NCBI GenBank assembly: GCA_028023455.1
Contig: JAQFVV010012496.1
Location: 2,422,001 to 2,486,000, forward strand
DNA from: Epiperipatus broadwayi
Lineage: Eukaryota; Onychophora; Udeonychophora; Euonychophora; Peripatidae
Length of the DNA: 64,000 nt
Reading direction: 5' to 3'
The notes under the pieces are model-generated. The model saw only the letters and a list, made by a program, of their open reading frames with translations. It did not search any database and had not been told where the DNA came from. Made by a program: the position numbers and the translations under genes. Shown in pieces: positions 21,421 through 32,388 of the stretch (position 1 is the stretch's first letter; each line of letters begins with the position of its first letter).

Positions 21421-21916
21421 TACTTTGAGTTAAAATTAAACTGAGAGACTGCAAACCTCTCAAGCGCTTATGACTATCAACAGCCAATCAGATTGGCTGT
21501 TGATAGTCATAAGCGCTTAAGAGGTTTGCAATCTCTCAGTTTAATTTTAATACCATCTGTGCTTTATAAAATAAATATTATTTACATATATTGCTGCAAG
21601 TTATAACATCGAAAAACTACTGCTTAGTAAATCGAAAGATTTCATGATGTATGTTTGTAATTTGAACTCAGTGAGTTGAGTGTGAAGATATTTAAGATTC
21701 ACGCTTTCAGAACTAAGTACTTTAGACTGGCTTGGATATATAAAAAGACAAGTAAAGAAGAGGGTGGAACCACCATTTTCTTGTTAAATTCTCTGTCTCA
21801 GTGTTTACGATCTGATTGGCTGTTGATAGTCATAAGCGCTTGAGAGGTTTGCTGTCTCTCAGTTTAATTTCAATACCGTCTGTGCTTTATAAAATAAATA
21901 TTATTTACTTTGAGTT
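21421..21916. mobile_element. Palindrome-ended element with 11-bp flanking repeat
   Basis: The unit 21432-21905 is flanked by 'TACTTTGAGTT' (21421-21431 and 21906-21916). Its left part is a near-perfect 117-bp palindrome (21432-21548). The right half of that palindrome plus the following sequence (21491-21585) is repeated directly at 21814-21908. Between them lies a TATA-like 'GGATATATAAAAAG' near 21738. The combination of inverted and direct copies of one terminal segment recalls pseudo-LTR or solo-LTR structures. No ORF; class unknown. Confidence 0.75.
21432..21548. repeat. Near-perfect 117-bp palindrome
   Basis: Two 58-bp arms around a single centre base (21490, within CAATCAGATTG) differ at only two positions. 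Such a structure can extrude as a cruciform and is unstable, so its near identity implies recent origin or gene conversion between the arms. Confidence 0.95.
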
Positions 21917-22335
21917 ACTAAGCTCAATAAAAGTTAGCTAGTAAGCAGAATCCTAGTTTTACCAAATTGAAAAAAAAAAAAATCTCGCTAAGATTTAATT
22001 GCTGGTGTCTATTTCTTTGTATTTCAGAAATTACTTGATGATTGATACTTTATTATGTTCATTTGAATTAACCTATTTAAGTTAAAACCTTGCATTAAAT
22101 GTCCTTCTTGTTTGAAAAATTTATGTGATATTTTACTATCCTTTGCATATAATATTTTAAATCAATTGAGTTATTAATATATCTACTAAATTTTGTAAAA
22201 AATACCACCGCCAAAAAAAAATACCTTGATAAAATGTCATCCAGTGAAATTTCTCATTTAGTTTCACAATCAACAAATTCAGATTCTTCAATAGTTTCTT
22301 TTTTTTTTTAAGCAGTAAATCCATTCTTTCAATTC

Positions 22336-22515
22336 TCATCATCATCATCAACCATTATCAATACACTGCAGGATGAAGGCCTCTCCAAGTTTAATCCATC
22401 TTCTCCGATCTTTAGATTCTCTTCTCCACATCACCCCTGCACACTTTCTTATTTCATCCATCCATCTCACTTATGGTCTCTTTCTGGATCTTTTACAATC
22501 TCTCAACTCTACTGT
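22336..22515 (-). mobile_element. RTE-like LINE 3' fragment
   Basis: The minus-strand copy of the 3' end seen at 15985-16160: complement 'ATCATCATCATCAACCATTA', 'TGCAGGATGAAGGCCTCTCC' and residues of the 'RWMDEIRKC' region. About 180 bp remains. Confidence 0.8.
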
Positions 22516-22939
22516 ATCATAATTATCCACCAGTATAGAAACTCAGACCGTGTCTTATGCATGGGTTTTGCAATACAACCTTCATTCCTTGAATAAGCTA
22601 GAGATATCTTACATAGTAATCTTCATACCTGTGTGGACAGCTTGATATTTTCCCATTATATCACTTTCACAAGATACAGGTTGGATCTCTATCCATTTTT
22701 AATATCTTGTGGATAAGTGCAATAAGAACTGTGGAAATATTTTCATGTTTGCCGAGTTTTTTTAATCAGTGCATGCCTCATCTCAAACTCCAGCATATTG
22801 CAAGGATGGTTACGAAATGATGGAGTTGAGAGACATAGCTATAAAATCCCCTCACAGCAAACAACTACTGATACATATTTATTACGTAATCATGATACAA
22901 CCAGAAATCAGAAAATATAGATCTATTTGTAATAGCAAA
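22516..22939. other. Stretch with no recognised feature
   Basis: No ORF or shared repeat recognised. Confidence 0.45.
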
Positions 22940-23345
22940 TAAAATCACGTCATATATCACATGACTTAACTTGGTAAGCTTATAATTATAAACTAAAAAA
23001 GGAAGCTTTATCGATAAATGCTGCAAAAGAAGGCATTCAAAATCTCTTTATCTCAAAATTATCCCCAGACCGGTTTCAAGCTATTGGCTTTCCTCAATGA
23101 AGTGCTGGGATATTTCAGAGACTAGATCCAAAAATTTCCAACTAAATAGTTAACTATTAAATAAGTGCTGGCATTAAGTTGGTATTTTGTAACTAGTGTC
23201 TGAAATATCCTAACGCATCACTAATGAAAGCAAGATTGGGATAATTTTGAGACAGAGAATGCTTTCTCTTGCAGCAATTATCGATAAAGCTTGTTAGAGC
23301 TATTAGCACACTCTTTATTTTAGTACATATATTTGTCAAGTTTTT
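22940..23345. mobile_element. Family A fold-back element, copy 4
   Basis: The inverted arms contain 'AAGCTTTATCGATAAATGCT' and its complement near 23275. The left arm carries a hammerhead motif (23062-23105). The right arm motif near 23215 has lost most of stem II and GAAA. Confidence 0.8.
23062..23105 (-). ncRNA. Hammerhead ribozyme-like motif, family A variant
   Basis: The minus strand has a fully paired 4-bp stem II (AAGC/GCUU, A-U at the base where other copies have A·A), GAAA, ACCGGU and C at the cleavage site. The first core base is U instead of C (UUGAGGA), which would lower or abolish activity. Confidence 0.6.
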
Positions 23346-24104
23346 ATTATTTATTTAAAGTGTGGTATAAATATTAGATAATAGCTATAAATAAACATTA
23401 TAAAAAAATTCTACAGATTCTAACTAGGGGATAGATTCCCTTTATTACGTCTCACTTCTATCATTTTAAGCATAGATTTGATAGGCATTAACTAAGGTTA
23501 CGTGTTAGTTCACATTTAGATGAATTGTGCTAAAGGCCATTTTCAAGCCAGATAAGCACAGTGAGCATGGGGGGTCATAAATTCATTGCTGAGATTTCGG
23601 TAACATTTAGAAGCCTCCTATCCAGCTGCTTAATTATTGGATTTGGAGAAAATAACTTTGTTTAAGACCTTATAAGAGTCTGTTTTTTTATGACACAAGG
23701 GCTTTTTGACTGAACATTCAAAAGAAGCTTCTGGATTTGGGGCTTATCTTAAATGGTGAAATTATATCTTGAAATTAAAGATAAATCTTTGAAAAAAAAA
23801 TTTCAAGTAATTGAAAAATTCTTAAATTTTAGCATTATTTTCAGATAGCTATCCCAAATGGCTATCCAATACTGGTTGATAAGTGAGTTCCTAACCAAAC
23901 TAAGGACAAACTCCTGGATGATATGATCATAAAACAAAAGAATTTTAAAAACATTCAGAGAACGAACATGATATCACAAATTCTGTATGATGTCATGTTA
24001 ATATTGTCTGCTGAAATATTAAAAAAAAATTGGTAACTTATGCCTATGTGTATATACAGTACATGTGTTTGGTTCTATATACTTGTATTTGAATAAATTA
24101 AACC
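23346..24104. other. Stretch with no recognised feature
   Basis: The part near 23520-23720 is slightly richer in G+C, but every frame has stops and I recognise no family. Confidence 0.45.
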
Positions 24105-24263
24105 ACTAAACATCACATGATCATCATTCTTTACGCTTACATGAACTGTTTACACAGAGGCTAAACTCTCCACACAGCAAGTGCCATACAATGCAAGCCA
24201 GAGAATCAATGGATGCAAGAAGGCTTGTGCATAAAATTCCTATCTAATGCTACTCATTCAATA

Positions 24264-24305
24264 TCCCCAGACTAGTTTCTAGCTTTTGGATTTCATCAGT
24301 GAGGA
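24264..24305 (-). ncRNA. Hammerhead ribozyme-like motif, family B
   Basis: CUGAUGA, GAAA, ACUAGU and cleavage C are intact on the minus strand, and stem I is UCCUCA/UGGGGA (6 bp, one G·U). Stem II is weak (AAUCC...GCUA has a mismatch). Confidence 0.68.
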
Positions 24306-24354
24306 GCCTTCTTAGGATTCTAAGATCTAGGTGCAGTGCTCTCAGATCCAAGGC

Positions 24355-24396
24355 TCCTCACTGATGAAAGCCAAAAGCTAGAAACTAGTCTGAGGA
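24355..24396 (+). ncRNA. Hammerhead ribozyme-like motif, family B, best copy
   Basis: All core residues are present (CUGAUGA, GAAA, C at position 17). Stem I is six Watson-Crick pairs (UCCUCA/UGAGGA), where the usual G·U has become A-U. Stem II has AGC/GCU around loop CAAAA, with A·A at the base where active natural ribozymes usually have G-C. Stem III is the palindrome ACUAGU, so two transcripts would have to pair. Confidence 0.75.
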
Positions 24397-24828
24397 TATT
24401 GGGTGAATAGGCACTAGATAGATTTTATGCACAAATGTTCTAGCATCCATTGATTACTCTGGCTTGCACTGCATGGCATGACTGTATGGAGAGTGTAACA
24501 TTTGAGTACTTGAATAAATATTTATAGTTGTAAATGCAAAGATCACCTGTGATGACTAAGCATTTTCTTTTATCAGCTCTTTATGACCAAGAATTTTCTT
24601 TGATTATTAAGAACTGATGAAACTATGGCTTCATTTGCCCTTAATAGAAACCCATAAAAATATATAGAGGAAGATAGTGATAAATGATGAGGATGAAGAT
24701 TTCTGGTGCCTTCTAATCCAAACTATCTATAAATTTGAACTCTACAAAATAACGAAATATATATGAGGAAAACAACAAAATATTATATTCAGAATCAAGA
24801 GAAAACCTCTAAAATCTTAATAAATAAT

Positions 24829-24967
24829 TTTTTTTTTTTATTAAGGGAAAAAAAAATGCAGGTGACTGATCACCCACTACATGATGTAAATACATTTGTT
24901 TAAAAGAAATATTTAGATCATACTACAGTCAATAACCCTAGTCTTCTCCATTGATTCATAAGAGTCA
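24829..24967 (-). mobile_element. 5'-truncated copy of the ORF1 element 3' end
   Basis: Reverse complement of about 20790-20938 with few differences ('GGTGACTGATCACCC', 'TTCTCCATTGATTCATAAGA'), including the same poly(A) end. Only about 140 bp is present: truncated at its 5' side, as LINE-type insertions are. Confidence 0.87.
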
Positions 24968-25199
24968 AAACATCAGCATAGTGTAGCAATATTTGTTATT
25001 TTAGGGGGAAATTATAAATATAATTTAACATACCCTTCTAAGATTCAATTAAAAATTATTTTTTTAAAAAATTTATTTGAGATTTACACACACATACAAA
25101 CAAATTTGACTAATCTGTTTTTTTTTTTAAAAAAAAAGTTAGTCAACAATTCAACCTTTATTAAATAAACAATAAAATATAATTAATGGCATATATAGA

Positions 25200-25850
25200 A
25201 CTATACAGCATGGAGTACCAAACTCTCCATACAAGACTTCTTAATCAGTGGATGAAGGAAGGTTTGAGCATAAAATCCCCTGTCTAGTGCCTACTCATCC
25301 AACATCCTCAGAGTAAATTCTATCTTGTGGCTTTCATCAGTGAGGAGTCTTGGATTTAAGAGCGCTGCACCTACATCTTCGGATCTAATGCAACCCTTCA
25401 GCAGCCACCTTTTACTTGTGTGATGTCTTGATGGTTTTATACCTTTCCTGCATATGGGATAAAGGTGACTATGTTTTATGAAAAACTAAAGATATCAAAA
25501 CATATAAGAGGCTGAACTGAGTTCAGATCTATATGACCCTACAGTTATGACTTCATAGTTAACTAAAAAGGTAAAAGGTGGCTGCTGGAAAATTGCATTA
25601 GTTCCTAAGATCAAGGTGTGGGGCTCCAAATCCATGGCTCTTCACTGATGAAAGCCACAAGCTTGGAACTAGTCTGAAGACGTCAGATGATTAGGCATTA
25701 GATAGCAATTTTGTGCATAAACCTTCTTGCATCCATTGATTAAGAAGGCTCACACTTGGTGGCACTATTATATGGAGAGTTTGATACTCTTATTAACAGT
25801 TTGCATAATCATATGAAATGGTGATCGTGATGTTCTGATGGTTTCATATG
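25200..25850. mobile_element. Family B fold-back element, long form
   Basis: Contains both arms and the long centre ('AAAAGGTGGCTGCTGG' on the plus strand, its complement 'CAGCAGCCACCTTTTAC' near 25400). The left-arm hammerhead has decayed (GAAU, UUUACU). The right-arm one is at 25639-25680. The ends match 'AAACTCTCCATACA' and its complement. Confidence 0.82.
25639..25680 (+). ncRNA. Hammerhead-like motif with compensatory stem I
   Basis: Stem I is UCUUCA/UGAAGA, six Watson-Crick pairs. Compared with UCCUCA/UGGGGA elsewhere, both sides of one pair changed together (C-G to U-A) and the G·U became U-A. Stem II is four pairs (AAGC/GCUU). The core has one damaging change (GGAA for GAAA); ACUAGU and C are kept. 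Confidence 0.65.
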
Positions 25851-25964
25851 TCTGGAGATATAAAAACTAATCAATTTTATTTATTTTTTTATATTATATT
25901 CAACATATATTTAATATTATGTATTCCTTCATGCATTCTTTTCTATTTCCCATCTTTTTATGGT

Positions 25965-26420
25965 CAGATTTTTAGTGCAAATGGAAACATAATGGATGGA
26001 ATTAATTATAGGATTAAACTTGATTGGAATACTTTTGATAGAATTAATTTTAACAAGAAATATGCCTACATATTTGAAAAGGAAGTTTCTGATAAATGTG
26101 TGTTGCTAGTTCTTATTTATGGATCAGGGACTTTGACACTTAAAAGCAATACCGAGCCTTTAGTCCATTCAACAAAGTATAGAATATGTATATTAGGAGT
26201 AGCAAAAAGTTATTGAAAATGAAATACATGAGTGAGAGAGCAAACAGGTGTTACTAACAACATTGAAAGAATTAAGAGACTAAATGGGAATTGGATTGGA
26301 AATATTGCTAGAAGAGAAGATAGCAGATGGATAGTTGAGATCTTAAATTGAATTCCAAGAAATTGTAAAAAGACCTAGAAAGAGGCCACACGTGAGATGG
26401 ATGGATAAAATAAGGAAATA
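25965..26420 (+). pseudogene. RTE-like LINE reverse transcriptase C-terminus, decayed
   Basis: The plus strand reads 'FSANGNIMDGINYRIKLDW', 'FEKEVSDKCVLLVLIYGSGT' and then, after frameshifts, 'ERIKRLNGNWIGNIARREDS' and 'KRPRKRPHVRWMDKI'. Same region as 15985-16690, opposite strand. Catalytic motifs absent. Confidence 0.83.
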
Positions 26421-26754
26421 TATAATATCCTGGAACACCTTTATAATTGTACCACTCTATGTTTATTAATTTTGTAATTATATTATTTTTAATATAAGAA
26501 TTGTAATAAATTTACCAAGTAGCAGCAGATAGGCAGAATCTTTTTAAAATAAATTAAATTCCTTAGAGGAAAAGCATTAAACTTACCTAATCAACTCAAC
26601 TAAAGTGAATATATGCCAACAAAAATAGGTGAACAATATTGTTTTTATTATAATTATATAAATATTAAATTTTATCGTTATATATTATTTAATAGTAAGA
26701 AGTCAAGTCAATTTATCTTACTATTACAGTTTTGCTTTTGAGGCTTTAGCGTTG
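26421..26754. other. A+T-rich stretch with no recognised feature
   Basis: No ORF or repeat recognised. Confidence 0.45.
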
Positions 26755-27090
26755 TTATATTGCTAAGACTATTAATACATGGTGTAGCTGAAAATTATTC
26801 AGACCCATACGCCTATTTAAGTTAGATAGCTGCATTTGAAAATATATAGGTGTTTGAAAATTTCAGATTTTTTACTTAATAGTTAAGTATTAGATAAATG
26901 CTGAGCTTGAGTTGGTATTTTGGATCGAGTGTTTGAATAATCTAACACCTTATTGACGAGAGCCATTAGCGCAAAACCCGTTTGGGATAGAGATAATTTT
27001 AGATTGTGGTTTTAAATGCTTCCTCTTGCGGCATTTATCAGAAAAGCTTGTTTTGAGTTATTAGCACGTTCATTATATCATATTTAATTA
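26755..27090 (+). mobile_element. Family A element, divergent copy 5
   Basis: Carries 'TATTAATACATGGTGTAGCT', 'TATTTAAGTTAGATAGCTGC', 'CTTAATAGTTAAGTATTAGA' and the A 3' end 'TTGTTTTGAGTTATTAGCAC'. The hammerhead near 26945 is degenerate (UUGACGA, AAAA). Confidence 0.75.
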
Positions 27091-27364
27091 ATTTTATTTC
27101 TTTACATAGGTTTAATACTTTTATTCTGAAACCTTGATTTTTTTTCAGAGTTGGAAAGTTTATGGATATGAACGCAGTCACTCAATTATATCGATAAAAA
27201 TAGAAAATGCTTAAAAAATATTCCTATTTTTCATACTTTAAAAAATGTATTAATTTAAAAGAAATTACATTTAAATAATATTAAGCAAACAAAATTAAAC
27301 AATAGCAAATATTAATGAATACTATTTCTGCAGTATAATTTTTACTATAATCTCGTGCAAGATA

Positions 27365-27905
27365 GTAAGTGTTTTGTATCTGCTTTTAACACCTTGTGGA
27401 TGAGTGTGATCATGAACATATGACCTAAGATATGAAAAAGATGTACAAAACCCAAGTCACATTTTGTGCTAAACCACCACAAGATATTAAAGGCAGATAA
27501 AAACCAGTCCTTACCTTTGTATGAGAGTGGTATAGTGAAAATTATACTACAGACATATTATTCATTAAGTGTGTCAACGATGTGAGGGAAGTAAATTTGG
27601 CACACCAATTAAACTGTAGGTAATTGGTTATCTCTATCTATTGAACAGTGGTAAAGGTATGTGTAAGAGATTGTGATCTGGACCATCTGGTGAGGGGTGG
27701 TTCAGCGTGAAATGTGCATCTTGGGATCGTACATATTTTTCACATCTTTGGTCATATGTTTATGATTGCATCTCTTCACAAAGTGTTAAAGGTAGATAGA
27801 AACCTGTTCCTACCTTGCTGAAGAGAGGTAAAGAGAGGTATAGTAAAAATTAAACTACGGAAATATTATGTATTAAGTGGATAATCTCTAGTCTAATGAA
27901 TGATT
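27365..27905. mobile_element. Family D elements (hammerhead-bearing, two units)
   Basis: Unit 1 (27365-27560) is an inverted pair around 'TTTTGTGCTAAACC', a hammerhead relic. Unit 2 (about 27650-27905, plus strand) has 'GATTGTGATCTGGACCA', a damaged hammerhead (CUGGUGA, but GAAA, AUGUGCAU and cleavage C kept at about 27683-27725), then 'TTGGTCATATGTTTATGATT' and 'AAAGGTAGATAGAAACC'. The region upstream of the ribozyme is shared with family C. Confidence 0.72.
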
Positions 27906-28620
27906 AATAAAAATTAGTCTTTTAATAACAAATATTGTTTTGTTTTTTTTTCAAAAAAGAAGAGAAATTTAAATTCATTATTTGTATTTACTTGAATGCA
28001 AAGAAATTTTGTAATGAATATATGTCAGAAAATTTGGTAATGAAAGTTGCATAATTTTGGATGCTATTTTGCCAAATTGTAGTCTTTGGGCGTATATATT
28101 AAACTGGACATTAAATGATTCATGGTCATTGTTTTTTTGTTGATATTTTGAGGATAACCTTTTAGTTTAGAAATGCAAACTTTTTTGTTTATATATTTTA
28201 TATACAAACGGTAGGTTGATTAGATTTTTAAACAAATGAACTTGTTTCATAAATGAGTTCCTCTATGGATAGTTTGTGCGTCCATGTTTGTGACATAAAT
28301 GCGGCAGACAGAAAATTATCGTTTTTTTATTTTCTCTTATTGTTATTTATTTATTGTTTTTTAGAATAGAATTGCAAACTTTTTGTTTTATATTTCAAAT
28401 ATAATTGAGAAACAATATGCATTTGCAAGTTTTCTCATCACAAATGAACGGCTTCATTGTAGAAATTTATAATCCATGTATATATTTTTGCTATGGTATG
28501 ATAGCTTTTCTAAAAATATTTGAATATTAGAAGTTTTAGAATTTGTAGGTTTCAGAATAATAATATTAAACCTACGATGATGATATTCAATTCAATTTGG
28601 TACTTGTACATTAGTCCGGG
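27906..28620. other. A+T-rich stretch with no recognised feature
   Basis: Long T-rich runs; no gene or named repeat. Confidence 0.45.
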
Positions 28621-28624
28621 TGTT

Positions 28625-28860
28625 AAACCACTAATCATCATATGATCACTATCTCTTATACTAGCACATAATTGTTATTAAACAAGGCAAAACTCTCCAT
28701 ACAGTAGTGCCACCCTGTGCCAACCAGAGTAATCAATGGATCAGTAGGCACTAGATAGGGATATTATGCATAAGTCTTCAAGCATCCATTGATTACTCTG
28801 GTCAGCACAGGGTGGCACTACTGTATGGAGAGTTTTGCCTTGTTTAATAGTCCGGGTCGT
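28625..28860. mobile_element. Family B short hairpin (ribozyme region deleted)
   Basis: The arms 28678-28744 and about 28788-28852 are reverse complements ('CTCCATACAGTAGTGCCACC', 'ACCAGAGTAATCAATGGAT'). The whole hammerhead segment is missing, leaving a compact near-perfect hairpin. Confidence 0.88.
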
Positions 28861-29423
28861 TAAATTTTAGTCTTCATTAAAGTCATTGTGATTATTTATG
28901 TATGATAAATATTTGATAGTACATTTTATGTAATTAGTTAAGTAAATTTAACTTTCATTATCTCAAGAGTATGTTTATACCACTGGCTACTTATGTTTTA
29001 AAGATGGCCGTCTTTTGCCATGCAAATAAATTGACATTAGTAAAGAAAGCAGAGTTGTTATTTACAACTTTGTTGAAAATGATTCTTTAAATGTTTGAAT
29101 GTTAAACTTACTTAATTAATTAGATAAAATAGACCCTCAAATATTTACTGGTCATAAACAATCATAAGTAATGAAGACTAACATTTCACCGCCCAAACTA
29201 ACATGAAGTACCTTCAATTCTTATTTTGAATAACTTATTTAATATTAAATTGATTAAATTTAAATATATAATATCTAATTATTTTTGATAACATTTTTTT
29301 TAATTATTATTTCACTCATACGCATGTATGATGTGTAAACTAAGAAATGCGTATTTATTGGTTTTAACATAATATGCCAACTTCTATTTACATAGTACGC
29401 TAAGCATGCTTTCAACTAACTTA
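28861..29423. other. A+T-rich stretch with no recognised feature
   Basis: No gene or repeat recognised between the B hairpin and the SINE insertion site. Confidence 0.5.
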
Positions 29424-29439
29424 AATCTCTTGCTTTTGT

Positions 29440-29550
29440 CTTGCGTTGTTAGCCGAGAGGTATCACAGCCGCCATGCAAGCAAGTAGTTGGTTGCAGACG
29501 GTTGTGGGTTCGCGTCCCGGCCGATGCTATGACATATGAAAAAAAAAAAA
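29440..29550 (+). mobile_element. tRNA-derived SINE G with exact 16-bp TSD
   Basis: The tRNA-like head has A box 'GTTAGCCGAGAGG' and B box 'GGGTTCGCGTCCC', followed by 'CCGATGCTATGACATATG' and a poly(A) tail of about 14. It is flanked by perfect 16-bp direct repeats 'AATCTCTTGCTTTTGT' (29424-29439 and 29551-29566). The internal Pol III promoter and variable TSD are typical of a LINE-mobilised SINE. The perfect TSD marks a young insertion. The head resembles a tRNA with a long variable arm. Confidence 0.95.
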
Positions 29551-29744
29551 AATCTCTTGCTTTTGTTCTCTTTTTTGGTTATTTTATTATTATTAGCTTG
29601 ATTAAATTTAAAATATTTTCTGATAATTTTTTAAATTTATAACAATCAAAATTTTCAAATGGGCATAAGGCTACTTTTGATTGATAATGTAATGGTTTCA
29701 CGTTTTTGTTAAGTATTTTATTTTATAAATATATAAGCAATATA

Positions 29745-29945
29745 GGTAAAACTCTCTCCATACAGTATTGCCACTCAAAGCAAGAAAAAATAATCAATAG
29801 ATGCCAGAAGGCTTGTGCATAAAATCCCTATCCAATGTCTGTCTACTCATCCAGTATCCCCAAACTAGTTTCTGGCTTATGGCCTTCGTCAGTGAGGATC
29901 TTTGGATCTGTGAGCACTGCACCTCGATCTTAGGATCAAGCATGG
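29745..29945. mobile_element. Family B left arm with hammerhead
   Basis: Contains 'ACTCTCTCCATACAGTATTG', 'AATAGATGCCAGAAGGCTTG' and a minus-strand hammerhead at 29857-29898. The right arm is absent. Confidence 0.82.
29857..29898 (-). ncRNA. Hammerhead ribozyme-like motif, family B
   Basis: The minus strand has CUGACGA (position 7 variable), a 3-bp G+C stem II (GGC/GCC, loop CAUAA, A·A base), GAAA, ACUAGU, U at the cleavage site (allowed) and a 6-bp stem I UCCUCA/UGGGGA. One of the more complete copies. Confidence 0.7.
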
Positions 29946-30367
29946 GAAATAGTGATTGTATGATAAACATATAAGTACTTATTGAAAAATGGTTATTCCT
30001 TCACATATATATATATAATTTATTATGATTTTTTTTTAAGTTCATACATTACTTTCAATTTCTTATTGCAATTGACATTTTTTAATTCAATTTTAATCCC
30101 ATGAGGGAAATACTTTGTTCATTATTTAACTGTGGCCTTCTTCTTTAATTATTAGAGCTTTTATTATTAATTAATAAATTACCAGTTTATCAGTTAGTGC
30201 AATATTTCATTTCAATAAATTGGAATTTTGTGTTTAGTTTTAGTTTTAATGAACTATTTTATTTGTTTTATATAGTTTTTTGGTTTTTTTTTTTATGTAT
30301 TTTATTTATGGCATTTTTTGAAATTTATATTAAATTTTCTTTGTGATATTATAATTACAGTAATATT

Positions 30368-30604
30368 CACCAGATCACCGATTAGTTATCCCAGCATTCT
30401 TTCATGACATCATTGCATACTTTAAATTGTAAAATTAGCAGCGAAACCAATATTTTGAGTAACACCTTTCTCCTGATCGGAACATTATCGCATATTCATG
30501 TCAAAATAATTTTTTACACTGTAGATGTGATTAATTTGGTCTTTATTTAGACATTTGTTTGTGCTTTTGACTACCATCCCAGCAGGTCTAATATGTGATT
30601 ATCA
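30368..30604 (+). repeat. Dispersed repeat J, copy 2
   Basis: Matches 191-433 through 'ATCCCAGCATTCTTTCATGA' and 'CTCCTGATCGGAAC'. It leads directly into the 190-bp array. Confidence 0.75.
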
Positions 30605-31335
30605 GTAAATCTTATACCATATCAGTACTCTTTATATATATATATGGGCATGCACTTGCGTGTTTTAAATCAAAATATCAAATATTCATGTAAAACATAA
30701 TTATTTTTCTTTTTACAACATTGTAGATGTGTTTAATTTGGTTTTTATTTAGACATTTGTTTATGCTTTCGACCTCCATAACAACAGGTCTAATACAGTA
30801 AATCTTATGTGATATCAGTACACTTTATATATATACGGGTATGCATTTGCATGTTTTAAATCAAAATAATCGGTAAATCTTATACCATATCAGTACTCTT
30901 TATATATAAATATAGGTATGCACTTGCGTATTTTAAATCAAAATATCGAATATTCATGTAAAACATAATTATTTTTCTTTTTACATCATTGTGGATGTGT
31001 TTAATTTGGTCTTTATTTAGATATTTGTGCTTTTGACTTCCTTCATAGAAGGTCTAATATGTGATTACCGGTAAATTTCATATCAATATTCTTTATATAT
31101 GTATTGATATGCATTTGTATGTTTTAATCAAAATATTGAATATTCATGTAAAAAAAATTTTTTTTTCTTTTTACAACATTGTAAATGTGTTTAATTTTGG
31201 TCTTTATTTAGACATTTGTTTCTGCTTTCGATTTTTATCCCAGCAGGTCTAATATATGATAACTAGTAAATCTTACCCATATCAGTACTCTTTATATATG
31301 TATTGGTATGTATTTGCATGTTTTAAATCAAAATG
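30492..31335 (+). repeat. 190-bp tandem array (~4.5 units)
   Basis: 'ATATTCATGT' recurs at 30492, 30682, 30950 and 31140. Each unit has 'TTATTTAGACATTTG', 'CAGGTCTAATA' and 'CAGTACTCTTTATATATA'. Spacing is 190 bp except once, where an extra ~78-bp part-unit raises it to 268. Units differ by several substitutions and small indels, so the array is not fresh. Confidence 0.9.
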
Positions 31336-31525
31336 TATGCAGGAAGGAGACTATTGAATTAAAAATCGCAAGTGTCTATTTTATATATATAAGTAAGACA
31401 GCGATTCTCGTGAGCACATAACCAGTAATTGTGGTTTTACCATATCTCAAGTCCCGTAGCAAGATATAATTATTTTCATCTGTTGATTATACTTTTTGCT
31501 TTATGCTTTTCATACTATATTGAAG

Positions 31526-31640
31526 TTAAAACAGGCGAAACTCTTTTCGTATTTCCACTCAGAGCAAACCAGAGTAATCTGTTTTAATAACAGTTATAAG
31601 CAAACTTAAGAAATTGGTGACCATGTGATGATGTTTATTA
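31526..31640 (+). mobile_element. Family B fragment
   Basis: Left-end and right-end pieces joined: 'AAACAGGCGAAACTCTTTTC' then 'AACAGTTATAAGCAAACTTA' and 'GGTGACCATGTGATGATGTT'. The middle is missing. Confidence 0.6.
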
Positions 31641-32277
31641 ACTATATTGAAGTCTGTACTTTCTAACAATTATTTATATTATCAAAAGTATCACCAATTC
31701 ATCCATTTTTCCACTCCTTTCTTTTCATTGCCCAGCTTTTCAATTCCACATAAATCTTTTTATATCCTCCAACAATGAGTCTTCTCTGCCCTTTCTTCTT
31801 GCTTCCATTCATCATTATCTCCAAACATCTTTTATTAAACTAATTTTTTATATGAATTTATATTTTTTGCTTGTTTTTATTATCTTTTTCTATTTATTTA
31901 TTTATTTATTTGCTAGTAATAATGTAGAATAAAACCCCAAAAGTTATAACTGTAACAACAGCAAAATGTTATCTGGAACTGGGAAACAACTGCAGACATA
32001 ATTAATGCTTGTGTGAAAGCGTAAAAAATTATACATAATAATACCAAGGCTCTAATATTTACTTGAAGATATCTAAAATAATATTTAAGATACATACTGC
32101 CAAGTTTCTTTTAGGATTTAATTTCAAAAAACGAAAGAAAAAAAAGATTCCTACTCCATATAGAGTTTGGAGTCAATAGTGTCAAAATGTTATCTTTCTA
32201 AATACAGTAGCTGTGTAGTTGCTTATAATTTGGTATTTAGATCTGTGGCTGCACTAAAGAATTTGGTATTTTTTTAT
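31641..32277. other. A+T-rich stretch with no recognised feature
   Basis: No gene or repeat apart from (TATT)n near 31890-31910. Confidence 0.45.
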
Positions 32278-32388
32278 CATCATTGTCAACCTCTTCAAGT
32301 TCAATCCATCTTCTCCAATCTCTAGCCTCTCTTCTTCACATCCCTCTGCACACTTTCTTATTTCATTCATCCATCTCACATTATAGGA
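32278..32388 (-). mobile_element. RTE-like LINE 3' fragment
   Basis: Minus-strand remnant of the family 3' end: 'TTCAAGTTCAATCCATCTTC', 'ACACTTTCTTATTTCATTCA' on the plus strand. About 110 bp. Confidence 0.78.

Larger units (their letters stand above)
24105..24495. mobile_element. Family B fold-back element with two good hammerheads
   Basis: Nearly complete hairpin: 'AACTGTTTACACAGAGGCTA' and the 'AGTGCCATACAATGCAAGCC' arm at the left, 'ATCCATTGATTACTCTGGCT' at the right. Each arm carries a hammerhead motif with an intact core (24264-24305 minus, 24355-24396 plus), separated by about 50 bp containing 'GATCTAGGTGCAGTGCTCTC'. Confidence 0.87.

Noticed and set aside
30492-31335. CRISPR-like array
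   Set aside because: Whole 190-bp units repeat without unique spacers, so it is an ordinary tandem repeat in a eukaryotic context.
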